DNA of 64,000 bases from Streptomyces alboflavus. GTDB taxonomy: Bacteria; Actinomycetota; Actinomycetes; Streptomycetales; Streptomycetaceae. Each line of letters starts with the position of its first letter. Position 1 is the first letter of the stretch. The stretch is from NCBI RefSeq assembly GCF_000716675.1, contig NZ_JNXT01000008.1, forward strand, positions 124,001 to 188,000. Direction: 5' to 3'. Positions 25,542 through 33,996 of this stretch are shown here, one piece after another. The notes beneath the pieces were generated by a model. The model had not been told where the DNA came from and searched no databases. It saw only the letters and a program-made list of their open reading frames with translations. The position numbers and the translations under genes are program-made.

Positions 25542-26300
25542 TCAGCGGCTGAAGACCTCGAACGCCACAGCGGGCTTGCCGCCGAAGCGGGGCGCGAGCT
25601 GCTCGGCGAAGCCGGTGAGGAAGGTGCGGCAGTACTTCTCGGGGTCCTCGTCGGTGAGGACCTCGATGTACGCGCGGTGTTCGAGCAGGGACTGGACGGC
25701 CCGCTCCAGGCCGGGGGTCGCGTCCACCGCGTGGGTCGGCGCGTTGGTGCCCGCGACGGCGACCCAGCGCACGCCGTTCCACGGTTCGAGGCCCTGCTCG
25801 GACAGCTCGGGGAAGATCCAGCGGTTGCCCGCGTCGGACGCGGCGTCCAGCGTGGCCCGGCCGACGGCGACGTGGTCGGGGGTGTTCCAGGCGACGCCGC
25901 CCCAGGTGTCGCGGTGGTTGAGGGTGATGACCAGCTCGGGCTTGTGCTTGCGGATGGCGGCGGCGATGTCGCGGCGCAGCGCGATGCCGTACTCGATCAC
26001 CCCGTCCTTGTGGTCGAGGAACTCGACGGTGTCCACGCCGACGACGGCGGCGCTGGCCCGCTGCTCACGCTCGCGCAGCGGCGCGGCCTCGGCGGGCGCG
26101 AGGGTGTCGATGCCCGCCTCGCCGCGCGTGGCGAGCACGTACACCACCTCGCGCCCGGCGTCGGTCCACGCGGCGATGGCGCCGGCGCAGCCGTACTCCA
26201 GGTCGTCCGGGTGGGCGACGACGGCGAGGGCCCGCTGCCAGTCCTCGGGCATGGGGGCGAGCTGCGTGGGCTCGGCGGCACTGTTCTGCTGGTCGGTCAT
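25542..26300 (-). CDS. PIG-L family deacetylase
   Basis: The 252-residue protein has the zinc-site motif VVAHPDDLEYG near residue 30 and the downstream PDHVAVGR His, the signature of LmbE/PIG-L N-acetylglucosamine-type deacetylases. Family members include mycothiol enzymes (MshB, Mca) and natural-product deacetylases. Its length and the NHRDTWGG segment do not point to a particular one. It starts at the ATG at 26300 and is 41 bases beyond the enoyl-CoA hydratase promoter region, in its own orientation group. Confidence 0.85.
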   Translation of the reverse strand: MTDQQNSAAEPTQLAPMPEDWQRALAVVAHPDDLEYGCAGAIAAWTDAGREVVYVLATRGEAGIDTLAPAEAAPLREREQRASAAVVGVDTVEFLDHKDGVIEYGIALRRDIAAAIRKHKPELVITLNHRDTWGGVAWNTPDHVAVGRATLDAASDAGNRWIFPELSEQGLEPWNGVRWVAVAGTNAPTHAVDATPGLERAVQSLLEHRAYIEVLTDEDPEKYCRTFLTGFAEQLAPRFGGKPAVAFEVFSR

Positions 26301-26404
26301 GGCCGCAGCCTAACCGTGCGCGCCGGGCACCACGAGGTCACATCCCCAGGTCAGAGTGCGCCGCTCGCCGCGTCGCAGTGCGTCTTCTCCAGGGCGGATC
26401 CGGT

Positions 26405-27706
26405 TCAGAGTTCGCCGCGCACCAGGCCGATGAGCCGGTCGAGGACCCGCGGCCCGCTCACCCGCAGGCCGTCGTGCTCGTACTCGTCCGTGACCCAGGT
26501 GCGCAGCCCCCGGATCGTGCGGGCGGTGTCCAGGGAGTGCTCGGTGTCGACGAACAGGTCGTCGTGGTACACCGCCGCGGCCACCGGCACCTCGTTCGCG
26601 GCGAGGCGTGAACGGTCGTACAGCGCGGGCCAGTCGACGCGGTCGGCGAGGAGGTCGGCCGTCTCCCGCAGCGGGCGCAGGGCGGGGTCGGAGTCGAACA
26701 TCCAGCGCTGCACGGCCTCGCCGGTGAACAGCGGCGGGGCGCCGTCCGCGAGGCTCTTGCCCGCGTCGAAGCGCGGGAACTGGGCCCGCACCCGCTCCGC
26801 GGACCAGGCGGTGGGCCGCCCGCCCTGGGCGTAACAGGCCTCGTGCAGCAGGGCGTACAGCGGCGCTCCGGCGTACGACAGGATGCCCTGGACGGCCTCC
26901 TGGAAGGCGTCCGACAGGGCGTGGCCCGCCGGGGTCCGCACGAAGGCGTCCTCCAGGAGGTAGTGCAGCCGGTGGGTGCCGTCGCCGGTGCCGAGCAGAA
27001 TGCCGAGGGACTGGAAGGCCTCGGTGGTGAATCGGTAGCCGCCGGGCAGGACGGGCTCGTGCTCGGCCACGTACTCGGCGATGCGGCGGGCCCGCTCGGC
27101 GTCCTGGGGGTAACGCGCGTAGTGCGCCAGGGACTTGCGCTCCATGCGCGGGTACGCGGCGCGGTACACGTCGTCGGCGTGGCCGTCGAGGGTCGGGAGG
27201 CCGCCGGTGATCAGGGTCGCCGCGAGCCCCTCGGGCGCGGCCGACAGGTAGTGCGTCGCGCAGAAGCCGCCGAAGCTCTGGCCGAGGACGGTCCAGGGCG
27301 CGCCGCCGGTGACCTCGGTCCGGATCGCCTCGCAGTCGCGCACGATCGCGTCGGCGCGGAAGTGCGCGAGGTAGTCGGCCTGTTCGCGCGGCCCGCCGCG
27401 CAGGGGCAGCGTCTGCCGGTTGGCGGGGGTGGAACTGCCGGTGCCGCGCTGGTCGAGCAGCAGCACGCGGTAGTCGCGCAGGGCGCGGCCGAGCCACGCC
27501 TGCTTGCCGCTGAACCGGTTGGCACCGAAGCCGGGGCCGCCCTGGAGGTACACCAGCCACGGCAGCTCCGCGCCCTCGCGCCCCGCCGCGACACACTCCC
27601 GGGCGAACAGCTCGATCCGCTCACCGCCGGGCTCGTCGTGGTCCAGTGGCACACTGAACCGCCGGTCGCTGAGAACGACTCCGGGCTGTCGGTACGTCTC
27701 GCTCAA
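26405..27706 (-). CDS. Alpha/beta hydrolase, proline iminopeptidase-like (TTG start)
   Basis: The 433-residue product is an S33-type hydrolase: YLQGGPGFG (oxyanion region), LLLDQRGTGSS, nucleophile motif VLGQSFGGFCATHYLSA, and a late Asp/His pair around YHDDLFVDTEHS and DEYEHDGLRVSG. The start is taken as the TTG at 27706 because an excellent TAGGAG ribosome-binding site sits six bases before it; the open frame continues upstream to 27808 without one. It probably removes N-terminal Pro or other residues from peptides in the cytoplasm, since no signal peptide is seen. Confidence 0.83.
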   Translation of the reverse strand: MSETYRQPGVVLSDRRFSVPLDHDEPGGERIELFARECVAAGREGAELPWLVYLQGGPGFGANRFSGKQAWLGRALRDYRVLLLDQRGTGSSTPANRQTLPLRGGPREQADYLAHFRADAIVRDCEAIRTEVTGGAPWTVLGQSFGGFCATHYLSAAPEGLAATLITGGLPTLDGHADDVYRAAYPRMERKSLAHYARYPQDAERARRIAEYVAEHEPVLPGGYRFTTEAFQSLGILLGTGDGTHRLHYLLEDAFVRTPAGHALSDAFQEAVQGILSYAGAPLYALLHEACYAQGGRPTAWSAERVRAQFPRFDAGKSLADGAPPLFTGEAVQRWMFDSDPALRPLRETADLLADRVDWPALYDRSRLAANEVPVAAAVYHDDLFVDTEHSLDTARTIRGLRTWVTDEYEHDGLRVSGPRVLDRLIGLVRGEL

Positions 27707-27726
27707 GCCAACTCCTAAGGAAGCTG

Positions 27727-27753
27727 TCAGCCCGTCCGGCGTTTGAGGACGAG
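27727..27753. repeat. Streptomyces-type intergenic repeat
   Basis: The 27-base stretch contains GTCCGGCGTTTGAGGAC, a short stem-loop (GTCC...GGAC) that recurs between genes in many Streptomyces genomes, from memory. It lies between the peptidase start and the lutA promoter. Its role, if any, is not known. Confidence 0.5.
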
Positions 27754-27868
27754 CCCTCAGGGCGACAGGAGGACCCGCCTCGTCCATGAGGCGACACCCC
27801 CTGCCCAAGGCGCCCTCGCCAGATTACGCTGACCGAGGCATCCGATGACTGACTAGGAGGAACCAGCG

Positions 27869-28624
27869 GTGCGCGTCGCTCTGTTCCTGACGTGTGTCAA
27901 CGACACGCTCTATCCCGACACGGGCAGGGCCGTGGTGAAGCTCCTGTCCAGGCTGGGTGTCGAGGTGGACTTCCCGGCGGCGCAGACCTGTTGCGGGCAG
28001 GCCCACTACAACACCGGTTACCGACATCAGGCGGAGCCGCTCGCCCGGCATTTCTCCGATGTCTTCGGGGAGTACGACGCCATCGTGACGCCGTCCGGGT
28101 CGTGCGGGTCGATGGTGCGGGAGCTGTATCCGCGCATGGGCGAGCGGGCGCGCGCCGAGGGCCGTGACGACGGGCTCGCCCGGACGCTGGCGCCGGTGGT
28201 GCCGAAGACGTACGAGCTGACCGAGTTCCTGGTGGACGTGCTCGGCGTGACCGACGTGGGCGCGTACTACCCGCACACGGTGACGTACCACCCGACCTGT
28301 CACGGCCTGCGCTCCCTCGGCCTCGGCGACCGGCCGACGCGGCTGCTCGCGGCCGTCGAGGGGCTCGACCTCGTGGAGCTGCCGGGCGCGCGGGAGTGCT
28401 GCGGCTTCGGCGGGACGTTCGCGGTGAAGAACTCCGACGTCTCGGCGGCGATGGGCACGGACAAGGTGCGCGCCGCCGAGTCGACGGGCGCTGACGTGCT
28501 GTGCGCGGCGGACAACTCCTGTCTGATGCACCTCGGCGGCACGATGACGCGCCTGCGCACGGCGATGCGGCCGGTGCACCTCGCGGAGATCCTGGCGAGC
28601 ACGGAGAAGGAGCCCTGGTCATGA
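27869..28624 (+). CDS. lutA: Lactate utilisation protein A, Fe-S oxidoreductase subunit
   Basis: This 251-residue protein has two CCG-type domains: AQTCCGQAHYNTGY and ARECCGFGGTFAVK, each providing Cys ligands, with further Cys in SGSCGSM and PTCHGLRSLG. This is the LutA/YkgE architecture. The GTG at 27869 follows an AGGAGGAA ribosome-binding site. With LutB and LutC it forms the non-flavin L-lactate oxidation complex that makes pyruvate. Its stop overlaps lutB as ATGA. No GntR-type LutR regulator is adjacent. Confidence 0.92.
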   Translation: MRVALFLTCVNDTLYPDTGRAVVKLLSRLGVEVDFPAAQTCCGQAHYNTGYRHQAEPLARHFSDVFGEYDAIVTPSGSCGSMVRELYPRMGERARAEGRDDGLARTLAPVVPKTYELTEFLVDVLGVTDVGAYYPHTVTYHPTCHGLRSLGLGDRPTRLLAAVEGLDLVELPGARECCGFGGTFAVKNSDVSAAMGTDKVRAAESTGADVLCAADNSCLMHLGGTMTRLRTAMRPVHLAEILASTEKEPWS

Positions 28625-30192
28625 GCGGCACGTACCTCGGGATGCCGGCGTTCCCCGCGGCGGCGCGCGACGCCGTGCGCGATACGACCCTGCGCGCCAA
28701 TCTGCGCCACGCCACCCACACCATCCGCGACAAACGCGCGAAGGCCGTCGCGGAGCTCGACGACTGGGCGCGGCTGCGCGAAGCCGGGCGGCAGATCAAG
28801 GACCACACGCTGCGCCACCTCGGCGAGCATCTGCTGCGCCTGGAGGAGGCGGTGACGGCGGCGGGCGGCACCGTGCACTGGGCCGCCGACGCGGACGAGG
28901 CGAACCGCATCGTCACCGATCTGGTCCGGGCCACCGGCGAGCGCGAGGTGGTCAAGGTCAAGTCGATGGCCACGCAGGAGATCGGCCTCAACGAAGCCCT
29001 GGAGGCCGCGGGCATCCACGCCTACGAGACCGACCTCGCGGAGCTCATCGTGCAGCTCGGCAAGGACCGCCCGTCGCACATCCTCGTACCCGCCATCCAC
29101 CGCAACCGCGGCGAGATCCGCGACATCTTCGCGCGCGAGATGGCGCAGTGGGGCCGCCCCGCCCCGGACGGCCTGACGGACGCGCCCGCCGAACTCGCCG
29201 AGGCCGCCCGGCTGCACCTGCGGGAGAAGTTCCTGCGCGCCAAGGTCGGCGTCTCGGGGGCGAACTTCATGGTCGCCGAGACCGGCACCATGGTGGTCGT
29301 GGAGTCGGAGGGCAACGGGCGGATGTGCCTGACGCTGCCCGAGACGCTGATCTCCGTGGTCGGCATCGAGAAGGTCGTGCCGACGTGGCGGGACCTGGAG
29401 GTGTTCCTGCAGACCCTGCCGCGCTCCTCGACGGCCGAGCGCATGAACCCGTACACGTCGATGTGGACCGGCACCACGGACGGCGACGGGCCCACCGCCT
29501 TCCACCTCGTGCTCCTCGACAACGGCCGCACCGACACCCTCGCCGACGAGGTCGGCCGCCAGGCCCTGCGCTGCATCCGCTGCTCGGCCTGCCTGAACGT
29601 CTGCCCCGTCTACGAACGGGCGGGAGGGCACGCCTACGGCTCGGTCTACCCGGGCCCCATCGGCGCCATCCTCAGCCCCCAGCTGCGCGGCACCGCGAGC
29701 GAGATCGACGCCTCCCTGCCCTACGCCTCCAGCCTCTGCGGCGCCTGCTACGAGGTGTGCCCGGTCGCCATCGACATCCCCGAAGTCCTGGTGCACCTGC
29801 GCGAACGCGTCGTCCAGGGCGGCGAGTTCACCCGCCACGGCGCGAAAACGACCCTCAAGCCCGCCCGCGGCCACGCGGCCGAGCGGGCCGCCATGCGCGC
29901 GGCGGGCCTGGTGTTCGCCCGGCCGGGGCTGCTGCGGGCCGGACAGCGCCTCGCCGCACGGACCCGGCGCGCGCACCCCCGGACGCTGCCGGGGCCGGGC
30001 CGGGCGTGGAGCGCGACGCGGGATCTGCCGACGGTGCCGAAGGAGTCGTTCCGCGACTGGTGGCAGCGCACGCAGGGACGCGGCGCGGGACCTGCGGGGT
30101 CGTCCGGCACGGCTTCTGGCACGGCTTCTGGCACGGCTTCCGGCACAGCGTCCGCCGAGGGTCGTACCGACGAGGGGAAGGCGGGAGCATGA
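28621..30192 (+). CDS. lutB: Lactate utilisation protein B, ferredoxin-type iron-sulphur protein
   Basis: The 523-residue protein has the LUD domain followed by two 4Fe-4S motifs, CIRCSACLNVCPVY and CGACYEVCPVAIDIP, as in LutB/YkgF. It transfers electrons in the lactate oxidation complex. It ends in an unusual tail of SGTA repeats encoded by four 12-bp units at 30103-30150, beyond the normal end of the family. The start overlaps lutA and the stop overlaps lutC, so the three are translationally coupled. Confidence 0.92.
   Translation: MSGTYLGMPAFPAAARDAVRDTTLRANLRHATHTIRDKRAKAVAELDDWARLREAGRQIKDHTLRHLGEHLLRLEEAVTAAGGTVHWAADADEANRIVTDLVRATGEREVVKVKSMATQEIGLNEALEAAGIHAYETDLAELIVQLGKDRPSHILVPAIHRNRGEIRDIFAREMAQWGRPAPDGLTDAPAELAEAARLHLREKFLRAKVGVSGANFMVAETGTMVVVESEGNGRMCLTLPETLISVVGIEKVVPTWRDLEVFLQTLPRSSTAERMNPYTSMWTGTTDGDGPTAFHLVLLDNGRTDTLADEVGRQALRCIRCSACLNVCPVYERAGGHAYGSVYPGPIGAILSPQLRGTASEIDASLPYASSLCGACYEVCPVAIDIPEVLVHLRERVVQGGEFTRHGAKTTLKPARGHAAERAAMRAAGLVFARPGLLRAGQRLAARTRRAHPRTLPGPGRAWSATRDLPTVPKESFRDWWQRTQGRGAGPAGSSGTASGTASGTASGTASAEGRTDEGKAGA
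30103..30150. repeat. Four tandem 12-bp units in lutB tail
   Basis: Four near-identical TCCGGCACGGCT-type units encode repeated Ser-Gly-Thr-Ala in the C-terminal tail of LutB. The repeat keeps frame, so copy-number change would only shorten or lengthen a flexible tail. Confidence 0.75.
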
Positions 30193-30845
30193 GTTCCAAG
30201 GACGTCATCCTGGGTCGGATCGGCCGGGCGCTCGGCCCGGTCCCCGACGAGCCGTACGAGGCGGCCGTCGACCGGGACTACGCGCGCGAGCACGGCGAAC
30301 GCACCACCGAGCAGACCGTCGACCTGCTCGCCGAGAACCTCGCCGACTACCGGGCGATCGTGCACCGCACGGGCGAGGACGAGCTGCCGGACCTGCTGAT
30401 GCGGCTGCTCGCGTATCGCGGCGCCCGGAACGTCCTCGTGCCGCCCGCGCTGCCGCCGGGCTGGCTTGCGGCCGCCGACCCGGTCCGCATCCATGACCGG
30501 GCCGCGAGCACCACGGCGGAGCTGGACCGGGCCGACAGCGTCGTCACCGGCTGTGCGATCGCGATCGCCGAGACCGGCACCCTCGTCCTCGACGGCTCCC
30601 CCGACCAGGGCCGCCGCCGCATCACCCTCGTCCCCGACCACCACATCTGCGTCGTCCGCGTCCCCGACCAGGTCGTCTCCTCCGTGCCTCAGGCCCTGGA
30701 GCGGCTCGACCCCGGGCGCCCGCTCACCTGGATCTCCGGCCCTTCCGCGACCAGCGACATCGAACTCGACCGCGTCGAGGGTGTGCACGGGCCGCGCACG
30801 CTGGAGGTGGTCCTGGTGAGCGGGAGCCCCACGGCGGACGCCTGA
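30189..30845 (+). CDS. lutC: Lactate utilisation protein C (LUD domain)
   Basis: The 218-residue protein is a single LUD domain with the family segments GCAIAIAETGTLVLDGSPDQGRR and ITLVPDHHICVV, ending with GPSATSDIELDRVEGVHGPR, a conserved loop of LutC/YkgG. The ATG at 30189 overlaps the lutB stop as ATGA and follows a GGGAG site. It completes the lutABC operon for growth on L-lactate. Confidence 0.92.
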   Translation: MSSKDVILGRIGRALGPVPDEPYEAAVDRDYAREHGERTTEQTVDLLAENLADYRAIVHRTGEDELPDLLMRLLAYRGARNVLVPPALPPGWLAAADPVRIHDRAASTTAELDRADSVVTGCAIAIAETGTLVLDGSPDQGRRRITLVPDHHICVVRVPDQVVSSVPQALERLDPGRPLTWISGPSATSDIELDRVEGVHGPRTLEVVLVSGSPTADA

Positions 30846-30895
30846 GCGGTCGCCGAGCGTGTGCGGGGAGGATCACGCACGGTTAGCGTGAGGGA

Positions 30896-32059
30896 ATGAT
30901 CCGGTTCGAGCAGGTGACCAAGCGCTACCCGGACGGCACGACGGCCGTGGACGACCTCTCCTTCGAGGTCGCCGAGGGAGAGCTGGTCACGCTCGTCGGC
31001 CCGTCCGGCTGCGGCAAGACCACCACGATGATGATGGTGAACCGGCTCATCGAGCCGACCTCCGGCCGCATCTACGTCAACGGCGAGGACATCGCCGCCG
31101 TCGACCCCGTACGCCTACGGCGCCGCATCGGCTACGTCATCCAGCAGGTCGGCCTCTTCCCGCACCGCACCGTCCTCGACAACACCGCGACCGTGCCCGC
31201 CCTCGTCGGCTGGAAGCGAGCCAGGGCGCGGGCCCGCGCCGCCGAACTCCTCGACCTGGTCGGGCTCGACCCGAAGACGTACGGGCCGCGCTATCCCGAG
31301 CAGCTCTCCGGCGGACAACGCCAGCGCGTCGGCGTGGCCCGCGCCCTCGCCGCCGACCCGCCGGTGCTCCTGATGGACGAGCCGTTCGGCGCCGTCGACC
31401 CCGTCGTGCGCGAACGGCTCCAGAACGAGTTCCTGAACCTCCAGCGGACCGTGCGCAAGACCGTCCTGATGGTCACCCACGACATCGAGGAGGCCGTCCG
31501 CCTCGGCGACCGGGTCGCCGTGTACGGGCAGGGGCGCATCGAGCAGTTCGACACGCCGGGCGCCGTCCTCGGCACGCCCGCGACGCCGTACGTCGCCAGG
31601 TTCGTCGGCGCCGACCGCGGGCTCAAGCGGCTCTCGGTCACCGAGATCGAGGTCGACGACCTGGAACAGCCGCCCGTCGCCCGCCTCGACGAGTCCGCCG
31701 CGCAGGCCGCGGCCCGGCTGCGCGGGGACGACGCCCGCTGGGCGATGGTCCTCGACGAGGGCGGCGACCTGCACGGCTGGGTCGGCGTCGACGAGGTCGG
31801 CCTCGCCGGGGACGACGCCACCGTCGGCGACCTCGCCCACCGCATGAACGCCTGGGTGCCCGTCGGCGCACCCCTGAAGCAGGCCTTCGGCGTGATGCTC
31901 CAGCACGACGCGGGCTGGGTCGCCGTCGTGGACGGCTCCCGCTTCGTCGGCGTCCTCACCCCAGCGAAGCTGCATGAGGCGCTGCGGCGGTCTGTGGACG
32001 CGGATGCCCACGGGGTGGGGCGGGGGGACGTGGAGTTCGACTCGGTCGCAGACGCGTAG
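30896..32059 (+). CDS. Betaine/choline ABC importer ATPase with CBS-like tail (OpuCA/ProV-like)
   Basis: This 387-residue ATPase has Walker A GPSGCGKTT, Q-loop VIQQVGLFPHRTV, signature LSGGQRQRVGVARAL, Walker B LLMDEPFGAVDP and the H-loop VTHDIEEAV. After about residue 240 comes a regulatory tail with CBS-like strands (GWVAVVDGSRFVGVLTPAKLHEAL). This is the quaternary-amine transporter class. Unusually it faces the three genes for the binding protein and permeases of such a transporter, which lie on the other strand from 34673 to 32345. Confidence 0.87.
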   Translation: MIRFEQVTKRYPDGTTAVDDLSFEVAEGELVTLVGPSGCGKTTTMMMVNRLIEPTSGRIYVNGEDIAAVDPVRLRRRIGYVIQQVGLFPHRTVLDNTATVPALVGWKRARARARAAELLDLVGLDPKTYGPRYPEQLSGGQRQRVGVARALAADPPVLLMDEPFGAVDPVVRERLQNEFLNLQRTVRKTVLMVTHDIEEAVRLGDRVAVYGQGRIEQFDTPGAVLGTPATPYVARFVGADRGLKRLSVTEIEVDDLEQPPVARLDESAAQAAARLRGDDARWAMVLDEGGDLHGWVGVDEVGLAGDDATVGDLAHRMNAWVPVGAPLKQAFGVMLQHDAGWVAVVDGSRFVGVLTPAKLHEALRRSVDADAHGVGRGDVEFDSVADA

Positions 32060-32103
32060 CGCCTGGCCGGCGCGGGGTGGGCGGGGTCCCCTGCGGGGGG
32101 CTC

Positions 32104-32169
32104 TTGGCTGCGCCATGGCTGGGGTTTGTCTGGGGCCTTCTGTGGATTTTGGCTGCGCCATGGCTGGGG
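32104..32169. repeat. 21-bp direct repeat, 45-bp period
   Basis: TTGGCTGCGCCATGGCTGGG (plus one G) occurs at 32104-32124 and again at 32149-32169 in the non-coding gap between two convergent transporter genes. The copies are identical. No gene is visible in this 285-base gap. Confidence 0.75.
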
Positions 32170-32266
32170 GGTGTTTGGCGCCGCCGGGATGCTTGTGGGG
32201 GATTTCGCCGTTGCGGCGGAGAAGAGAGCCCCGTCCGGGGAGGTGGAGCGGTGGGCGGCAGACGGC

Positions 32267-32332
32267 GGGCAGCGGGCAGCGGGCAGCGGGCAGCGGGCGG
32301 CGGGCGGGCGGCGGGCGGGCGGCGGGCGGGCG
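32267..32332. repeat. G-rich tandem repeat
   Basis: Four GGGCAGC units (32267-32294) and one GGGCGGC pass into almost three copies of an 11-base GGGCGGGCGGC unit (32302-32332). Each unit has one or two GGG runs on the plus strand, so G-quadruplex formation is possible. It lies just past the 3' end of the binding-protein gene and may end converging transcription. Confidence 0.8.
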
Positions 32333-32344
32333 TAATTGCTGGCG

Positions 32345-33313
32345 CTACAGCAGGTTCTTGGTCTCCAGGTACTTCTTCGCCACGTCCTCCGGAAGCCTGC
32401 GCCAGCTGTCCACCTGCCGGTTGAGGTCCGCCAGGTCCTTCGTCGTCAGGACCGTGTTGAGGCGGGCCAGGGCGCGGGAGACGCCCTTGCTGCCGGCGCG
32501 GGAGCGGTTGACGACGGGGACGATGTAGTCGGCGTTCTGGAGGTTCTTGTCGTCGGTGAGGAGGACCAGGCCGAACTCGTCGAGGGTGGCGTCCGTCGTG
32601 GTGGTGAGGACCATCTGGTCCTGGCCGCTCTGGACGGCCTTCTTGGCCTGGGTGGTGCCGACGCCCTTGGGGTCGACGCCGGTGATGTCGATGCCGTAGA
32701 CCTTCTTCAGGCCGGGTTCGCAGTACGGGCGCTGGACGCATTCGTCGCCCGCGGCCAGGCGGACCTTGAGGCCGGACTTGCCGAGGTCGGTGAGGGACTT
32801 CAGGTGGTGCTTGCGGGCGTAGGCGGCGGTGACGGCGAAGGCGTTCTGGTCCACGGCCCTGCCGGGGTCGAGGACGGTGAGTCCGCGGGGCGCGGCGAGC
32901 TTGCGCAGGGCCTTCATGGTGGCGTCGAGGTCGGGTGAGCCGACGGGCTTCGCGTCGGCTCCGTTGACCTTCGCGTTCAGCCAGTCGGCGAAGGTGGCCG
33001 CGTACTCGGGCACGACGTCGATCTGTCCGGACTCCAGGGCGGGTTCGTAGAGTTCGCGGTTGGCGACGGACAGGATCTCGGTGTCGTAGCCGGCCTTGTC
33101 CAGGAGGAGCGCGTACATCTGCGCGAGCAGGTCGCTCTCCGTGAATCCGGCGGAGCCGACGACGAGGTGCTTGCTGTCGCCGGGCGGCGCGGTGACCTTG
33201 TCCTGGGTCTCCAGGGAGGGACCCGAGTCGCAGCCGGAGGCGAGCAGGACGGCGGCCGCGAGCAGTACGCCGCGCCGGGTCCCACGATTGGCTCCGCGAG
33301 CGGTGCGCGTCAC
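32345..33313 (-). CDS. Glycine betaine/choline ABC substrate-binding lipoprotein (OpuAC/ProX-like)
   Basis: The 322-residue protein has a lipoprotein signal (LLAAAVLLASGCDS) and the OpuAC fold: VVGSAGFTESDLLAQMYALLLDKAGYDTEI, then VPEYAATFADW and TTTTDATLDEFGLVLLTDD. It captures quaternary amines outside the membrane. The GTG at 33313 has the best-spaced GGGG site; a GTG at 33322 overlapping the permease stop is the alternative. It is the last of three genes transcribed from 34673. Confidence 0.86.
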   Translation of the reverse strand: MTRTARGANRGTRRGVLLAAAVLLASGCDSGPSLETQDKVTAPPGDSKHLVVGSAGFTESDLLAQMYALLLDKAGYDTEILSVANRELYEPALESGQIDVVPEYAATFADWLNAKVNGADAKPVGSPDLDATMKALRKLAAPRGLTVLDPGRAVDQNAFAVTAAYARKHHLKSLTDLGKSGLKVRLAAGDECVQRPYCEPGLKKVYGIDITGVDPKGVGTTQAKKAVQSGQDQMVLTTTTDATLDEFGLVLLTDDKNLQNADYIVPVVNRSRAGSKGVSRALARLNTVLTTKDLADLNRQVDSWRRLPEDVAKKYLETKNLL

Positions 33314-33318
33314 GCCGC

Positions 33319-33996
33319 TCACCCCTTCCCCGTCTTGCGCGCCCATCCGGGCGCGAGCCGCTCGACGGCCTCGAAAACGCCCTCGACCAACAGGGCGAAC
33401 ACGGCGACGAGCACCGCGCCCGCCACCACTTGGGGCGTGCTGGCCAGGTTGAAGCCCGCCGTGATGATGCGGCCGAGGCCGCCGCCGCCCGCGAGCGCGG
33501 CGATGGTCGCGGTGGCGACGAGCTGGACGGCGGCGATCCGGACACCGCTCATGATCAGGGGCAGCGCGAGCGGCGCCTCGACCCGCCAGAGCATCTGCCG
33601 CCCCGTCATGCCCATCCCGCGCGCCGCCTGGACGACGCTGCGGTCCACGCCGCGCATGCCGACGTAGGCGTTGGTGAGCAGCGGCGGCACGGCGAACAGG
33701 ACCAGGGCGACGACGGTGGGGCCCTCGCCCCACTTGCCGAGCGGCGTGAGCAGGAGCAGCACGAGGACCGCGAACGTCGGCACGGCGCGCCCGACGTTGG
33801 AGATGTTCACGGCGAGCGCGCCGCCCTTGCCGAGGTGGCCGAGGACCAGGGCGACGGGCAGCGCGATGAGACAGCTGATCAGGAGGCAGACGACGGTGAG
33901 GACGAGGTGCTGGGTGAGGCGGTGCCAGATGCCGTCGTCGCCCGCCCAGTGCGCGGAGTCGGCGAGCCAGTCCCAGGCGTCGGTGAGGGTGTTCAC
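33319..33996 (-). CDS. Betaine/choline ABC permease (OpuCD-like)
   Basis: The 225-residue product starts at the GTG at 33996, overlapping the upstream permease stop as GTGA. About six helices are visible with the conserved NISNVGRAVPTFAVLVLL segment and the EAA loop VVQAARGMGMTGRQMLWRVEAPLALPLIMSGVR, followed by ATIAALAGGGGLGRII, all typical of QAT-family permeases. It pairs with the next permease. Confidence 0.87.
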   Translation of the reverse strand: MNTLTDAWDWLADSAHWAGDDGIWHRLTQHLVLTVVCLLISCLIALPVALVLGHLGKGGALAVNISNVGRAVPTFAVLVLLLLTPLGKWGEGPTVVALVLFAVPPLLTNAYVGMRGVDRSVVQAARGMGMTGRQMLWRVEAPLALPLIMSGVRIAAVQLVATATIAALAGGGGLGRIITAGFNLASTPQVVAGAVLVAVFALLVEGVFEAVERLAPGWARKTGKG

